Positions 34,610 through 44,931 are shown, counted from the stretch's first letter. The stretch: DNA of 64,000 bases from Parazoarcus communis SWub3 = DSM 12120 (GCF_003226565.1 NZ_QKOE01000001.1:62001-126000), one strand, 5' to 3'. Notes: a model not told the origin generated them from the sequence alone. Program-made: numbers and translations.

Positions 34610-36030
34610 CCCCACCCACAAGGCGCCCCGCCGTGCCCCACGCCGCCCGCCTCGGACTGAGCCTGCTGGCCGCCGCGCTGCTCGCCGGCTGTCAATCCAC
34701 CAGCAATGCGCCTCCCGCACCGGAAGTGCCAGAAACCTGGCCACGCACTGCGGGCGCGTCGGCAGCCAGTCTGGCGGACTTGCCCTGGAATGCGCTGTTG
34801 CCGGTGCCTGAACTTCACGCCCTGATAACGGAAGCACTGGTCGCCAACGCCGACTTACGGATCGCAATCGAGCGCATCGAGCTTGCCCGCGCACAGTATG
34901 GCGTGGAACGTGCAGCACGCCTGCCCGGCATCAACGCCACCGCGGCTGCCACCCGCGAGCAGATGCCCGGCTTTGACCCCAATGAAAACCGGATCAGCGA
35001 GAATGCGTCGGTGGGTCTGTCACTGCCAGCCTGGGAAATCGACTTGTGGGGACGGCTTGCTGCACGCGCCGAAGCTGCACGCCGCGAGGTGCTGGCAAAC
35101 GCGGCGCTGGCCGACGGTGTGCGCACCAGCCTGATCGCCCAGGTCTCATCACTGTACCTGGAGTTGCTCGACCTCGACACCCAGCATGCCATCACATTGC
35201 GCACCCTGGACGGCCGGCGAAAGGCGCTGCGCCTGACCCGTGCGCGCTTTGATGAAGGCGTATCGTCGATCCTGGACGTCCGCCAGGCAGAGTCCCTGCT
35301 GGCCGGGTCGGAGCAGGCGCTGGCCGACCAGGCTCGCCGCATCGCACAGGCCGAAAATGCGCTTGCCGTGCTGCTCGGCCGCAACCCGGGCACCATAGAA
35401 CGCCACACCCGGCTGGACGACCTGGGACCACCGGCACAGGTGACCGCAGGCCTGCCTGCAGACCTGCTGCAGCGGCGCCCCGACCTGCGCGCGGCCGAAG
35501 CGTCGCTGCTTGCCGCGGGTGCCAATCTGGAAGCGGCGCGCAAAGCCTTTCTGCCACGGATCACGCTGACTTCGCTGCTCGGCTTTGCCACCACCGACCT
35601 GAACCAGTTGTTCGACAGCGGCCGCCATGCCTGGTCGCTGCAGCCCGCAATCGGATTGCCCCTGTTCGATGGTGGTCGGCTGCAGGCCGGCGTCGATGCT
35701 GCACAAGCCCAACAGCGCATCCTTGTCGAGCAGTACAAGGCCACGATCCGCCAGGCATTTCGTGAGGTCAGCGACGCGCTGGCGGCGTTCGAGCACCTGA
35801 GCCGTCAGCGCGATGCCAACCGCGCGGTGGTCCATGCCAACCGCGAGCGCCTGCGAGTCAGCAACGCCCGCTATCTTGCGGGCATATCGAGCTACTTCGA
35901 GGTGATCGACGCCGAACGCCAACTGTTCGACAGCGAGATCGGGCTGTCACAAACCACCCGCGCCCTGCATCAGTCGGTGGTGCAACTTTACCGGGCGCTG
36001 GGGGGCGGCCAGCCCGGCATGCAGGGCTGA
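34606..36030 (+). CDS. Outer-membrane efflux channel lipoprotein (NodT/OprM type)
   Basis: 474-residue TolC-like factor with a lipoprotein signal (LSLLAAALLAGCQS) and two repeats of long helical hairpins (LITEALVANADLRIAIERIELARAQYG; SLLAAGANLEAARKAFLPRITL). The ATGA overlap with the permease couples translation. It completes the tripartite pump. It ends 21 bases from the convergent chemoreceptor gene. Confidence 0.9.
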   Translation: MTPPTRRPAVPHAARLGLSLLAAALLAGCQSTSNAPPAPEVPETWPRTAGASAASLADLPWNALLPVPELHALITEALVANADLRIAIERIELARAQYGVERAARLPGINATAAATREQMPGFDPNENRISENASVGLSLPAWEIDLWGRLAARAEAARREVLANAALADGVRTSLIAQVSSLYLELLDLDTQHAITLRTLDGRRKALRLTRARFDEGVSSILDVRQAESLLAGSEQALADQARRIAQAENALAVLLGRNPGTIERHTRLDDLGPPAQVTAGLPADLLQRRPDLRAAEASLLAAGANLEAARKAFLPRITLTSLLGFATTDLNQLFDSGRHAWSLQPAIGLPLFDGGRLQAGVDAAQAQQRILVEQYKATIRQAFREVSDALAAFEHLSRQRDANRAVVHANRERLRVSNARYLAGISSYFEVIDAERQLFDSEIGLSQTTRALHQSVVQLYRALGGGQPGMQG

Positions 36031-36051
36031 CAGGCGACCCCGGACGCCCAC

Positions 36052-37701
36052 TCAAGCGAGGCGGAAGCGGCCCGACAGCTCATCCAGCGTGCGGGCCAGG
36101 GCGTCCAGCCCGGCTGCCGACTGCGCGCTGCGGCTGGCACTTGCCGACAGATCGCCGGTTCCACTGGATACGGTGTCGATGCGGCGGACGATCTCACGGG
36201 TGGATTCGGCCTGGGCCTTGATCAGCTCGCCAATGCTGCCCACCGCCTCGAACACCGCATGTGTGCCTTCGCGGATGCTCTCGACCGACACCTCCGCCTC
36301 GCGCGACAGGCTCTCTCCACTGGCCACCCGCTCGACCACTTGCTTCATGCCGGATGCGACATTGCGGGTGCGGTCCTGAATCAAGCCAACGGTCATGATG
36401 ATCTCCTGCGTCGAGCTGGCGGTGCGCTCGGCGAGCTTGCGCACTTCGTCAGCCACCACCGCAAAGCCACGGCCCTGCTCACCTGCACGCGCAGCCTCGA
36501 TCGCGGCATTGAGCGCAAGCAGGTTGGTCTGCTCGGCCACCTCCCGGATCACCTGCACCACACCGCTGATCTGCTGGGACAGGACCTCCAGTTCCTCGAC
36601 CTGGGACGCGGTGGCGTCGACCACTTCGGAGACGCGGTGCATCTCGCTTGCCATGCTGCGGATGAACTGACGGCTGTCCTCGGCACGTGCAGAGGAGCGC
36701 TCAGTGGTCTTCAGCGACAGACTGGCGTGAGCCTCGACCTGATCGATCGAATGGACCAATGCACTGGCGGCCTCCGACATTCGGGCCAGTGCATCCTCTT
36801 GCGACAGCGCATGATCTGATGCGGTACTGGCGATGCCCGACATCTGCCGCGCCTCGACACCGAGCTGCTTGACCTCACGGCGCAGGTCATCCACCAAACC
36901 GTGCAGGTTATCCCGCATCTGACCGATCTCGCCCAGCAACACGCCAAACTCGTCTGCCCCTGAGCGTGGTACGGCGACGGTCAGGTCGCCACCGGCAATC
37001 GCCCGTGCCACCCGCGAGGCATCATCGAAGGCCGTACGCAGACGGCGCAGCGTGCTCAGCGCAATCATCACGCCACACACGGTGCCGAACACCGATAACG
37101 CAAAGTACGCACTGATCGTTGCCTGATAGCGCACCTGAGCCTGCTGGTAGAGCTCGGCCGTCAGCGCATTCTGATGGGCATGCAGTGCCGCAAGCGCCTC
37201 ACCGGCCAGATCACCCGCTGGCTCGCCCCCCTGTACAAAGGCACTCATGTAGGTCAGCCGGAAGCTGCCGGTCCGCAGCGAGGCGAGTACATCGTCAACT
37301 TGCGTCAGCCACGCGTGGTAATTTGCCTCGAAGGTCTCGAACAGCTCGATCTCACGTGCGTCACGCAACTGTTCGCGCTGCGCCTGCAACAGTGCACCGA
37401 TTTCAGCGGTGTTGCGGTCGATCTGCTCCAGATAATGGGACAACGGACGCTCATGAGCAGACGCCAGGCCGCCCTCGGGATCGAGCTGGAAGGCAAGCGG
37501 CACGAGCCGCCGGTTGGACAGCAGGCGCAACTGGATCGCCTCGAGACGCCCAAGCGCCGCAAGATTGACCTCATGAACCGCACGCAGCGCTTCCTTGGCT
37601 TGATGAAGCCCGTACCAACCGAACCCGACTGCAGCAAAGAACAGCACGCCGGCAACGGCGGCCCAGATCCACAGACGCTGTGCAATGGTGAGTTTGCGCA
37701 C
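36052..37701 (-). CDS. Methyl-accepting chemotaxis protein
   Basis: 549-residue chemoreceptor. TM1 is [22 protein letters not shown], the periplasmic part is a short four-helix-bundle type (about 150 residues), TM2 is [20 protein letters not shown], then a HAMP segment and the signalling hairpin with [41 protein letters not shown] 37701 has GGAGGGG six bases before it and starts right at TM1; ATG 37740 is an alternative. Between an RND pump and a steroid operon; a role in taxis toward the substrate is possible but unsupported. Confidence 0.92.
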   Translation of the reverse strand: MRKLTIAQRLWIWAAVAGVLFFAAVGFGWYGLHQAKEALRAVHEVNLAALGRLEAIQLRLLSNRRLVPLAFQLDPEGGLASAHERPLSHYLEQIDRNTAEIGALLQAQREQLRDAREIELFETFEANYHAWLTQVDDVLASLRTGSFRLTYMSAFVQGGEPAGDLAGEALAALHAHQNALTAELYQQAQVRYQATISAYFALSVFGTVCGVMIALSTLRRLRTAFDDASRVARAIAGGDLTVAVPRSGADEFGVLLGEIGQMRDNLHGLVDDLRREVKQLGVEARQMSGIASTASDHALSQEDALARMSEAASALVHSIDQVEAHASLSLKTTERSSARAEDSRQFIRSMASEMHRVSEVVDATASQVEELEVLSQQISGVVQVIREVAEQTNLLALNAAIEAARAGEQGRGFAVVADEVRKLAERTASSTQEIIMTVGLIQDRTRNVASGMKQVVERVASGESLSREAEVSVESIREGTHAVFEAVGSIGELIKAQAESTREIVRRIDTVSSGTGDLSASASRSAQSAAGLDALARTLDELSGRFRLA

Positions 37702-37758
37702 GCTTGCCCCTCCGATGGTGATGTGCCGGCGACGGACCACCGCGCCGGGCAGGGTGAA

Positions 37759-38985
37759 TCAGTCCGCCGCGCGCACGCGGTTCAGCGCCGCGTCGTTGGG
37801 CAGGTTGAGCACGCAAAGGGTGCCGCCGGGGTGGTAGATGTAGGGCACGCAGCGATTGCAGTTGATGCAACCGGATGCCTTCACCTCCCCGCGCCGGAAC
37901 TTGTTGACCAGCTGCGGATCGTGGATCAGGGGCCGCGCCATCACCACCGCGTCGAACCCTTCGGCAAGGGCGGTTTCGGCATTGGCCAGCGAGCGCGCGC
38001 CGCCCAGATAGCCCAGAGGCATGTCGACGGCAGCACGGATGCGGCGGGAATGCTCGAGAAAGTACATCTCGCGGAAGTTCACTCGAGGCGTGCCAAGCTG
38101 GGACAGCTTCATCATCAGGCCGGTCAGCCAGCTGCCCTTGAGGACCTTCTGCATCTCGGCCATGTCGAAGTTGCTGCCGAACATGAACCAGCCCGACTCG
38201 ATATTGCGCCCACCAGATAGCACCAGCAGATCAGCGCCGGCATCCCGCAACAGCCGGGCGGTAACGATGGCATCGTCTGCGGTCGCGCCCCCGGGCACAC
38301 CGTCAGCAACATTGATCTTGGCCAGCACCGCCATCTGGTGCCCCACCTTGTCCTTCACCCGTCGCAGCACCTCCACCGGAAAACGGGCACGATTCTCGGC
38401 ACTGCCACCGTATTCATCCTTGCGCTTGTTCGACAGCGGCGAGATGAACTGATTGAGCAGGTAGCCATGCCCCATATGGATCTCGACCGCGTCGAACCCT
38501 GCCTGTCGGCACAGTTCGGCGGCCTGGACAAACTGCTCGATGACCTGCTCCATGTCGTCCCGGCGCATGCTGCGCTGGCGAAAGTTGCCACGCATGAAAC
38601 CGGCCTTGTTGAAACCGCCGGATGCGCTCATCGTTGGCCCATCCACCTTCAGCGAGGTCACGAAGGATCCACCATGGGTCAACTGGTAGGAGATCGCACC
38701 GCCCTCGGCATGGACCGCATCGGCAAGGGCCTTGAGGTCCGGAAGGATCTCCGCCCGCATCCACACCTGGTTGGGCAGTGTGCGCCCCACTTTGGCAACG
38801 GCGCCGTAGGCCACCGTGGTCAGGCCGACCCCGCCTGCCGCGAGGTCGCGGTGGTGCTTGACCAAGGCCTTGCTGGGGGCCCCGTGGATCACCATCCCCT
38901 CGTTGGCACCCGCGCGGATGAAACGGTTACGCAGGGTGATCGGCCCCAGCCTGAAGGGGGCGAACAGCCGGTTGTCGTCGTTCAT
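37759..38985 (-). CDS. OYE-family reductase with 4Fe-4S motif but no FAD/NAD module
   Basis: 408-residue FMN TIM-barrel oxidoreductase: LRNRFIRAGANEGM, catalytic-type pair in HMGHGYLLNQF, then KDEYGGSAENRARF and GFDAVVMARPLIHDP. It keeps a C-x2-C-x2-C-x11-C motif (CINCNRC...C) near the C-terminus and then ends, while homologues with this motif normally continue into an FAD/NAD(P) domain. AGAGGA precedes ATG 38985. It is the last gene of the KstD-like operon. Probably reduces an enone or enoyl-CoA, with electrons from a separate donor. Confidence 0.86.
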   Translation of the reverse strand: MNDDNRLFAPFRLGPITLRNRFIRAGANEGMVIHGAPSKALVKHHRDLAAGGVGLTTVAYGAVAKVGRTLPNQVWMRAEILPDLKALADAVHAEGGAISYQLTHGGSFVTSLKVDGPTMSASGGFNKAGFMRGNFRQRSMRRDDMEQVIEQFVQAAELCRQAGFDAVEIHMGHGYLLNQFISPLSNKRKDEYGGSAENRARFPVEVLRRVKDKVGHQMAVLAKINVADGVPGGATADDAIVTARLLRDAGADLLVLSGGRNIESGWFMFGSNFDMAEMQKVLKGSWLTGLMMKLSQLGTPRVNFREMYFLEHSRRIRAAVDMPLGYLGGARSLANAETALAEGFDAVVMARPLIHDPQLVNKFRRGEVKASGCINCNRCVPYIYHPGGTLCVLNLPNDAALNRVRAAD

Positions 38986-39031
38986 GGAATCCTCTTGAAA
39001 TCGATGCAAGCACAGCGGAGGTGCAGCAGGT

Positions 39032-40621
39032 TCACGCAGGAACACGCAGCTGTGCCCGCAGCTCGTTCTTGGCGATCTTGTTCGATGCGTTCACCGGCAA
39101 CACGTCGAAGAAGCGCACGAAGCGCGGCACCTTGTAGTTGGCCATGCGCTCGCGCGACCAGGCGATCAAGCCGGCTTCATCCACCACCTGCCCGGGACGC
39201 AGCACCACGCAGGCGCAGCCCACTTCACCCATGCGTTCGTCAGGCACGCCAATCACGGCAACCTGAGCGATCGCGGGATGAGCCGTGAGCGCAGCCTCGA
39301 TTTCCGCCGGGTAGCAGTTGAAGCCACCGACGATGAACATGTCCTTGAGCCGGTCGGTGATGCGCAGATAGCCACGCGCATCCAGGGTGCCGACATCGCC
39401 GGTATGCAGCCAGCCATCTGCATCGATGGTTTCGGCGGTGGCTTTGGGATCCTCGAAGTATCCCTGCATGACGTGGAAGCCTCGCAGGCAGATTTCCCCC
39501 GCCTCGCCCGCTGCCAGCGGTTGATTGCCGGCATCGACAATGCGCACCTCGGTACCGGGAATGGCATAGCCGCTGGTCAAGGCCACAGTCTGGGCGTCGT
39601 CATCGGCCGCACAGATGGTGGCCAGGCCGCCGCACTCGGTCAGCCCGTAGGCAGTGAGTACGACTTCGAAGCCCAGCTCGCGCCGCATACGCTCGATCAG
39701 CACCGGCGGAATGGTGGACGCGCCGGTAACGGCCACCCGCAGGCTGGACAGATCGGTCTGCGCCAGCTTGGGGTGGGCCAGCATCGACAGATACAGCGTC
39801 GGCGGTCCCGGCAATACACTGATGCGATCGGCTTCGATACGACGGAACACCGCCTCGGCGTCGAACACCGGATGTGGCAGCACGGTTGCCCCGGCAATCA
39901 GGCAGGTGACCCAGCCGGCCTTGTAGCCGAAGGTATGAAAGAAGGGATTGACGATCAGATAGCGATCGCCGGTCCGGATGCCCGCAATGTTCACATACTC
40001 GATGAAGGCCTGGATGATCTGGCGGTGAGCGCTGACCACCCCCTTGGGACGGCCGGTGGTGCCAGAGGTGAACATCAGATCCGACATGTCATCAGGGCGA
40101 ACGGCCGCGGCACGCATGCGTGCCTGCGCCTCGCTGACCGCCTGACCGCTCTCCAGAAAGCCCGCCCATTCACAGTCGGCATGAGCACCGGCCTGCCCGA
40201 TTGCCACCACCTTCTCCAGCGTTGCCGGACGGCAGGCTGCGAGCATCGCGGGGTAATCCACATCGAGGAAGCGGTCCACCACGAAGAGGATGCGGCTGCG
40301 GCTGCGTTCGATGATGTCGGCCGCCTCGGCGCCCTTCATCCGGGTGTTGATCGGCACCATCGCAGCCCCGGCGCAGTGGATGCCAAGCGCCGCGATGATC
40401 CACTCGGCACGGTTGGGCGCCCAGATCGCGACCCGGTCACCAGGCTGGATGCCGTGGGCAATCAAGGCCCGGCTGACGGCAAATACCTGGGCCGGCAAGC
40501 CGGCATAGTCGATACGCGTCGAGCCGTCCTCGATGAAGATGCGCTTGCCGTGGCGCTGCGCCGCCTCCATGACGAGCGCCGGTAAGGTGCGGGCAAGGGG
40601 TGGGACAAATTGTGCAGTCAT
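39032..40621 (-). CDS. Acyl-CoA ligase, FadD3-like
   Basis: 529-residue AMP-forming ligase: [15 protein letters not shown] (residues about 175-189), [35 protein letters not shown], and [12 protein letters not shown] with the C-terminal catalytic Lys. [23 protein letters not shown] and the following FLDVDY resemble the FadD3 group, which activates the HIP indane propionate left after steroid A/B-ring removal. That subfamily call is from memory of motif patterns, so moderate. Its neighbours (KstD-like enzyme, SDR) support a steroid-acid substrate. Confidence 0.85.
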   Translation of the reverse strand: MTAQFVPPLARTLPALVMEAAQRHGKRIFIEDGSTRIDYAGLPAQVFAVSRALIAHGIQPGDRVAIWAPNRAEWIIAALGIHCAGAAMVPINTRMKGAEAADIIERSRSRILFVVDRFLDVDYPAMLAACRPATLEKVVAIGQAGAHADCEWAGFLESGQAVSEAQARMRAAAVRPDDMSDLMFTSGTTGRPKGVVSAHRQIIQAFIEYVNIAGIRTGDRYLIVNPFFHTFGYKAGWVTCLIAGATVLPHPVFDAEAVFRRIEADRISVLPGPPTLYLSMLAHPKLAQTDLSSLRVAVTGASTIPPVLIERMRRELGFEVVLTAYGLTECGGLATICAADDDAQTVALTSGYAIPGTEVRIVDAGNQPLAAGEAGEICLRGFHVMQGYFEDPKATAETIDADGWLHTGDVGTLDARGYLRITDRLKDMFIVGGFNCYPAEIEAALTAHPAIAQVAVIGVPDERMGEVGCACVVLRPGQVVDEAGLIAWSRERMANYKVPRFVRFFDVLPVNASNKIAKNELRAQLRVPA

Positions 40622-40726
40622 GGTGATTCCAGAAATGTTGCGTCGGCTCCCGAGGCAACGCCGGGCCGCCCCAGGTTTCCTTGCCCCTTCGGGGGCGGGC
40701 TGGGCACAGCCCGGCCCAGGGGGCGT

Positions 40727-41485
40727 TCAGATGCTCATGACGAACTGGCCGCTGTCGACACGCAGTTCGATGCCATTGACGGCTCTGGAGCCGTCCTCCG
40801 CAAGGAACAGGATGGCGGCCGCCACGTCCTCGGGCAGACAGGCACGGTTCATCGGATCGGCATCGATGGTGAAGCGTGCCGGATCGATGCCCTTCGGGTA
40901 GGAGGCCGCGGTCATCGGCGTCATGATGCCGTCGGGGTGGATCGAGTTGCAGCGGATGCGGTACTTGCCCTTGCGGCACTGTGCGGCAACCGCCCGGGTC
41001 AGGCCGGCAATGGCTGCCTTGGAGGCGCCGTAGGCCGCGTAGTCTTCCTTGGCGGCGATGCCGGCAATCGACGACATGTTGATGATCGATCCACCGTGGT
41101 CCTTCATCAGCGCCACGCCTGCCTTGCAACCCAGGAACACGCTGTCGGCATTGACCCGCATCAGCCGCTGCCAGTCATCGAGCGTGGCCTCCTCGATCGA
41201 CCCCTTGAGCAGGATGCCGGCATTGTTGACCAGGATATCCAGCCGGCCGAAGCGCTCCAGTACCGCTGAACTCACCCGATCCCAGTCGGCGGCCGAGGCC
41301 GCGTCCTGGCGAATGAAGCAGGTCCGCGCCCCCAGCGCAGCTGCCAGTGACTCGCCCGCATCGACGTTGAGATCGGTGAACACCACCCGCGCGCCCTCTG
41401 CGACAAACAGCTCCACCGTCGCACGCCCGACACCGCTTGCACCACCGGTCACCAGCGCGACCTTGCCTTCGATTCTTCCTGCCAT
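40727..41485 (-). CDS. SDR-family oxidoreductase
   Basis: 252-residue short-chain dehydrogenase with VTGGASGVGRATVELF, NNAGILLKG, IINMSSIAGIAAKEDYAAYGASKAA (Ser, Tyr, Lys), and a C-terminus ending VNGIELRVDSGQFVMSI. CAGGAG stands before ATG 41485; an ATG at 41512 would overlap the upstream gene. The 105 bases between this gene and the ligase downstream are GC-rich with no clear terminator. Resembles 3-alpha/20-beta-hydroxysteroid dehydrogenase-like SDRs; substrate not proven. Confidence 0.87.
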   Translation of the reverse strand: MAGRIEGKVALVTGGASGVGRATVELFVAEGARVVFTDLNVDAGESLAAALGARTCFIRQDAASAADWDRVSSAVLERFGRLDILVNNAGILLKGSIEEATLDDWQRLMRVNADSVFLGCKAGVALMKDHGGSIINMSSIAGIAAKEDYAAYGASKAAIAGLTRAVAAQCRKGKYRIRCNSIHPDGIMTPMTAASYPKGIDPARFTIDADPMNRACLPEDVAAAILFLAEDGSRAVNGIELRVDSGQFVMSI

Positions 41486-41508
41486 GGATCCAGTCTCCTG
41501 TTGCGCGG

Positions 41509-43212
41509 TCATGCAGCAGCCGCAATGTGGTGGGCGGCGATGTAGCCGAAGGTCATCGCCGGGCCGATGGTGGCACCCGCGCCGGGATAGGCCGTCCCCA
41601 TCACCGAGGCAGAAGTGTTGCCGATGGCGTAAAGGCCTTCGATCGGCGAGCCGTCGGCACGCACGACGCGGGCATGGGCATCGGTGAGCAACCCGCCCTT
41701 GGTGCCGATGTCGCCCGCATCCATCCGCATGGCGTAGAACGGCCCCTTACGGATCGGCGCGAGGCAGGGATTGGGCTTGACATTGACATCGCCGTAGTAG
41801 CGGTCGAATACGTTGTCGCCACGGCCGAAATCGGTATCCTTGCCGGTCAGGGCGTAGTCGTTCATCTTCGCCACGGTGTCCTGCAGACCGGCCGGATCGA
41901 CGCCAATCTGGCGCGCCAACTCGTCCAGCGTGTCAGCCTTCCAATACACGCTACCGAGCCATTCCTTGCGCAGCCGGCTGTCGGGCATGATCTGCGCCGG
42001 CATCAGCGGACCCATCGCATAGTTGAAGCGGAAGTGGGCATCAAAGATGCACCACGCCGGCACATTCCTGCCGCCGGTAGCATCGCGGTCCTTGTACATG
42101 GCGTCGCCAAACTCGAGATAGCCTTGAGCCTCGTTGCAGAAACGCTTGCCGAGCGCATTGACCACGATCGCGCCCGGAAAGGCGCGCTCGGCGAATACGC
42201 CGCGCGGCTTGTCCTCGCCCACCACGGCGATGGTCGGCGCCCACCACGCCCATTCGAGCAGGTCGGTAGCGGCGCCGGCAGCCATGCCGGCCTCGAGTGC
42301 GGCCCCGGTGTTGTTGCCCGGTGGGGTGGCGCTCCACGCGGTCTTCGTCGGCTGCGGCAGGTATTTCTCGCGCAGGGTCTGGTTCTGCTCGAAGCCACCA
42401 GCGCCCAGGATCACGCCGCGGCGGGCCATCAGCGTCAGCGCGCGGCCTTCGCGCTCCACGCGGACGCCGATCACACGGTCGCCGTCGAGCACCAGGTCGC
42501 GAAAGTCCGTCTTCAACCACAGCGGTACCTTGCGGTCCAGCAGCGAGGCGCGCAGCGCGCACACCAGCGAACTGCCGAGGCCGGCACGGCGATCGTACTT
42601 GCTCTTCTTGCGCCACTTGAGGTCGAACTTGTAGCGCAGCATCAAGCCAAGGATCTTGAAGCGCCAGCCGCGCTCCCGGGCCATCGCGACATGGGCGTCG
42701 CGCGCGGTCCACGCAATGCGGCCCATCAGCAGCGTCGACGCCGAGGGCCGGCGCAGGTTCTGAAGCTCATCTCCGAGCGTGCTGGTGTCGAACAGTTCGG
42801 GATCGAGCGAGCGGCCGCCGGGCAGGGCACCTGGCAGGTGCTGGTAGTAATCGGGGTACTTCTCGGCCACCGCGTAGCGCACCCGGGACACGTCCTCGAG
42901 GTACTTGATCATCTTCGGCGCATGGTCGAGGTAGGCACGCACCTTGGTCTCGTCCGCCTTGCCACCACCCGCCGCCAGAATGTACTGCAACGCCTTTTCG
43001 TAGCTGTCCTTGCCGCCCTTGGCCGCAAAGTAGTGGTTGTTTGGAATCCAGATACCGCCACCGGAGATCGCCGAGGTGCCGCCGAACTTGTCGCTCTTCT
43101 CGATCACCAATACCGACAGCCCGCGGTCGGCGGCGACCACCGCCGAGGTCATCGCGCCCGCACCGGAGCCGACAACGATGACGTCCCAGCTCATCTGTGA
43201 CTGATCTTGCAC
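41509..43212 (-). CDS. 3-ketosteroid delta1-dehydrogenase-like flavoprotein (KstD family)
   Basis: About 567 residues. N-terminal FAD-binding VVGSGAGAMTSAVVAADRG with EKSDKFGGTSAISGGGIWIPNN, and the C-terminal GNTSASVMGTAYPGAGATIGPAMTFGYIAA. The last matches KstD enzymes, in which Tyr487 and Gly491 of the Rhodococcus protein bind the 3-keto group; here the Y-x3-G pair is Tyr542/Gly546. KstD introduces the 1,2 double bond into ring A, a key step of steroid ring opening. GGAG seven bases before GTG 43212 supports that start; ATG 43194 and an upstream ATG at 43263 are alternatives. First gene of a four-gene operon under box F. Confidence 0.85.
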   Translation of the reverse strand: MQDQSQMSWDVIVVGSGAGAMTSAVVAADRGLSVLVIEKSDKFGGTSAISGGGIWIPNNHYFAAKGGKDSYEKALQYILAAGGGKADETKVRAYLDHAPKMIKYLEDVSRVRYAVAEKYPDYYQHLPGALPGGRSLDPELFDTSTLGDELQNLRRPSASTLLMGRIAWTARDAHVAMARERGWRFKILGLMLRYKFDLKWRKKSKYDRRAGLGSSLVCALRASLLDRKVPLWLKTDFRDLVLDGDRVIGVRVEREGRALTLMARRGVILGAGGFEQNQTLREKYLPQPTKTAWSATPPGNNTGAALEAGMAAGAATDLLEWAWWAPTIAVVGEDKPRGVFAERAFPGAIVVNALGKRFCNEAQGYLEFGDAMYKDRDATGGRNVPAWCIFDAHFRFNYAMGPLMPAQIMPDSRLRKEWLGSVYWKADTLDELARQIGVDPAGLQDTVAKMNDYALTGKDTDFGRGDNVFDRYYGDVNVKPNPCLAPIRKGPFYAMRMDAGDIGTKGGLLTDAHARVVRADGSPIEGLYAIGNTSASVMGTAYPGAGATIGPAMTFGYIAAHHIAAAA

Positions 43213-43276
43213 GCTCACGCTCCACCCCTGATCTTGTTGGAATGTGAGCGATGGTGGCGGCACGCCCGGCGCGCTT

Positions 43277-43295
43277 CATCGTCAATGCGGACTAG
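43277..43295 (-). promoter_or_regulatory. Regulon box F
   Basis: Read on the - strand: CTAGTCCGCATTGACGATG. One mismatch to the otherwise constant GGACGATG half. It ends 65 bases before the GTG of the KstD-like gene. No convincing -10 at the usual distance. Confidence 0.62.
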
Positions 43296-43324
43296 ACGCA
43301 AGTCGTGGCGAGGTGCGCGCGCGG

Positions 43325-43343
43325 CATCATCCAATCGAGGGAT
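43325..43343 (+). promoter_or_regulatory. Degenerate regulon box G
   Basis: On the - strand it reads ATCCCTCGATTGGATGATG: one half matches the consensus except one base, the other is poor. A + strand GATCAT (43365-43370) is centred 33.5 bp away, in front of the flavoprotein gene at 43417. Low confidence, kept for its spacing. Confidence 0.4.
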
Positions 43344-43416
43344 GCGGCGCGGGCCGCGGGCTCCGATCATCGTGCGAGGAGACACCCATGCAGCCCCACA
43401 CGATAAGGAAACCCCG

Positions 43417-44916
43417 ATGAGCACGACCCTCTCCCCCGCCACCGACACCCCGCCACGCCACAGCCCTGCCCGTCCCTGCCGGGTCGAAGACGTACCGCAG
43501 TGGGATATCGAGACAGATGTCGCCGTGATCGGCTTTGGCGCCGCCGGCAGTTGCGCGGCAATCGAGGCACGTACGGCTGGCGCCGATGTCCATGTGTTTG
43601 AGGTGGCGGCCGCGCCCGGCGGCAGTGCCTCGTGGTCAGGCGGCGAGGTGTATGTCGGTGGCAGTGGCGGCACGCGGGTACAGCGCGAGCACGGCTTCGA
43701 GGACAGCACCGAGGATCTCTACACCTATCTGATGATGGCTGGCGGCCCCGGCGCCGATGCGGAACGCGTGCGCGTCTACGCGGAAAATGCGGCAACCCAT
43801 TTCGACTGGCTGGAGGCCCAGGGCGTACCGTTCAAGGGTACCTACCTGCCGGGAAAGTGGATCGAACCAACCACAGACGACACCTTGCTGTGGTCGGGCA
43901 GCGAGGCAGCATGGCCCTTCAGCACCAGAGCGAAGCCGGCGCCGCGCGGTCACACCGCCCAGTTCAAGGGCTGGGGCGGCGGCAAGGTGCTGATGGAGAA
44001 ACTGTGCGCGCGTGCCGAAGCCCTGGGCGCAGTCGTACATTGCAACGCCCGTGCGCTGAGCCTGATCGTAGACAAGACGAACCGCGTGGTCGGCGTGATC
44101 GTGCGTATCGACGGCGCCGAACGATTCGTACGCGCCCGCAAGGGCGTATTGCTGTGTGCTGGCGGCTTCATCGTCAACCGGGACATGGTAGCGCGCTTCG
44201 CCCCGGGGGCGCTCGCCTGCTCGGAGGTCGTGTCCGGCGGCAACGATGACGGCTCCGGCATCCGCATGGGGATGAGCGTGGGCGGCGCCACGATCCACAT
44301 GGATCAGTTCTTTGCCACCATCCCCTTCTTTCCGCCTGAATCGCTGGTGAAGGGCATCTTCGTCAATGCACGCGGCGAACGCTTCATCAACGAGGACGCA
44401 TATCACGGCCGAGTGGGTCACTACGTGCTGCGCCAGCCCGAAGGCAAGGCCTGGCTACTGGTCGATAACGAGATTTTCGGTCGCCCGGTGATCCAGCCCG
44501 ACATCGAGGTGGCCGCAGTGGGCGAAAGCTGGTCGGAAATCGAGCGCGAACTCGGCCTGCCCGCCGACAGCCTTGTGCATACCGTCACCACCTTCAACCG
44601 GCACGCCACCGAGGGCCGGGACCCCTTGTTTCACAAGGCGACAAACTGGCTGCGCCCACTGACCGAAGCCCCCTTTGCCGCACTCAGTTACTGCATTGGC
44701 GACCTGAAGGCTCACGCTTTCACCATGGGCGGGCTGCACACCCTGCCCAGCGGCGAGGTGCTGGACGCCGACGGCCAGCCCATTGCCGGCCTCTACGCTG
44801 CCGGACGCAGCGCCTGTGGCCTTCCGCGCTGGGGCGAAGGCTACAGTTCGGGCATGTCGCTGGGCGACTCGACCTTCTTCGGCCGCCAGGCCGGATTGGC
44901 TGCCGCGCGCCGCTAG
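43417..44916 (+). CDS. FAD-binding dehydrogenase of the fumarate reductase/KstD superfamily
   Basis: 499-residue flavoprotein: VIGFGAAGSCAAIEARTAG with FEVAAAPGGSASWSGGEVYVGG at the N-terminus, VLLCAGGFIVNRDM in the middle, and PIAGLYAAGRSACGLPRWGEGYSSGMSLGDSTFFGRQAG at the end. It lacks the KstD Tyr-x3-Gly motif, so it is a different member: candidates are a delta4-(5-alpha)-ketosteroid dehydrogenase or an enoate reductase. AAGGAA precedes ATG 43417. Divergent from the KstD-like operon. Its stop codon TAG lies inside regulon box H. Confidence 0.84.
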   Translation: MSTTLSPATDTPPRHSPARPCRVEDVPQWDIETDVAVIGFGAAGSCAAIEARTAGADVHVFEVAAAPGGSASWSGGEVYVGGSGGTRVQREHGFEDSTEDLYTYLMMAGGPGADAERVRVYAENAATHFDWLEAQGVPFKGTYLPGKWIEPTTDDTLLWSGSEAAWPFSTRAKPAPRGHTAQFKGWGGGKVLMEKLCARAEALGAVVHCNARALSLIVDKTNRVVGVIVRIDGAERFVRARKGVLLCAGGFIVNRDMVARFAPGALACSEVVSGGNDDGSGIRMGMSVGGATIHMDQFFATIPFFPPESLVKGIFVNARGERFINEDAYHGRVGHYVLRQPEGKAWLLVDNEIFGRPVIQPDIEVAAVGESWSEIERELGLPADSLVHTVTTFNRHATEGRDPLFHKATNWLRPLTEAPFAALSYCIGDLKAHAFTMGGLHTLPSGEVLDADGQPIAGLYAAGRSACGLPRWGEGYSSGMSLGDSTFFGRQAGLAAARR

Positions 44917-44931
44917 TCCCATTGGACGATG
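44913..44931 (+). promoter_or_regulatory. Regulon box H
   Basis: CTAGTCCCATTGGACGATG with a perfect GTCC-N4-GGAC core. A -10 candidate TACCCT (44952-44957) is centred 32.5 bp downstream, and the SDR-OYE-MaoC-Etf operon follows. The box's TAG at 44914-44916 is also the stop codon of the previous gene. Confidence 0.72.
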
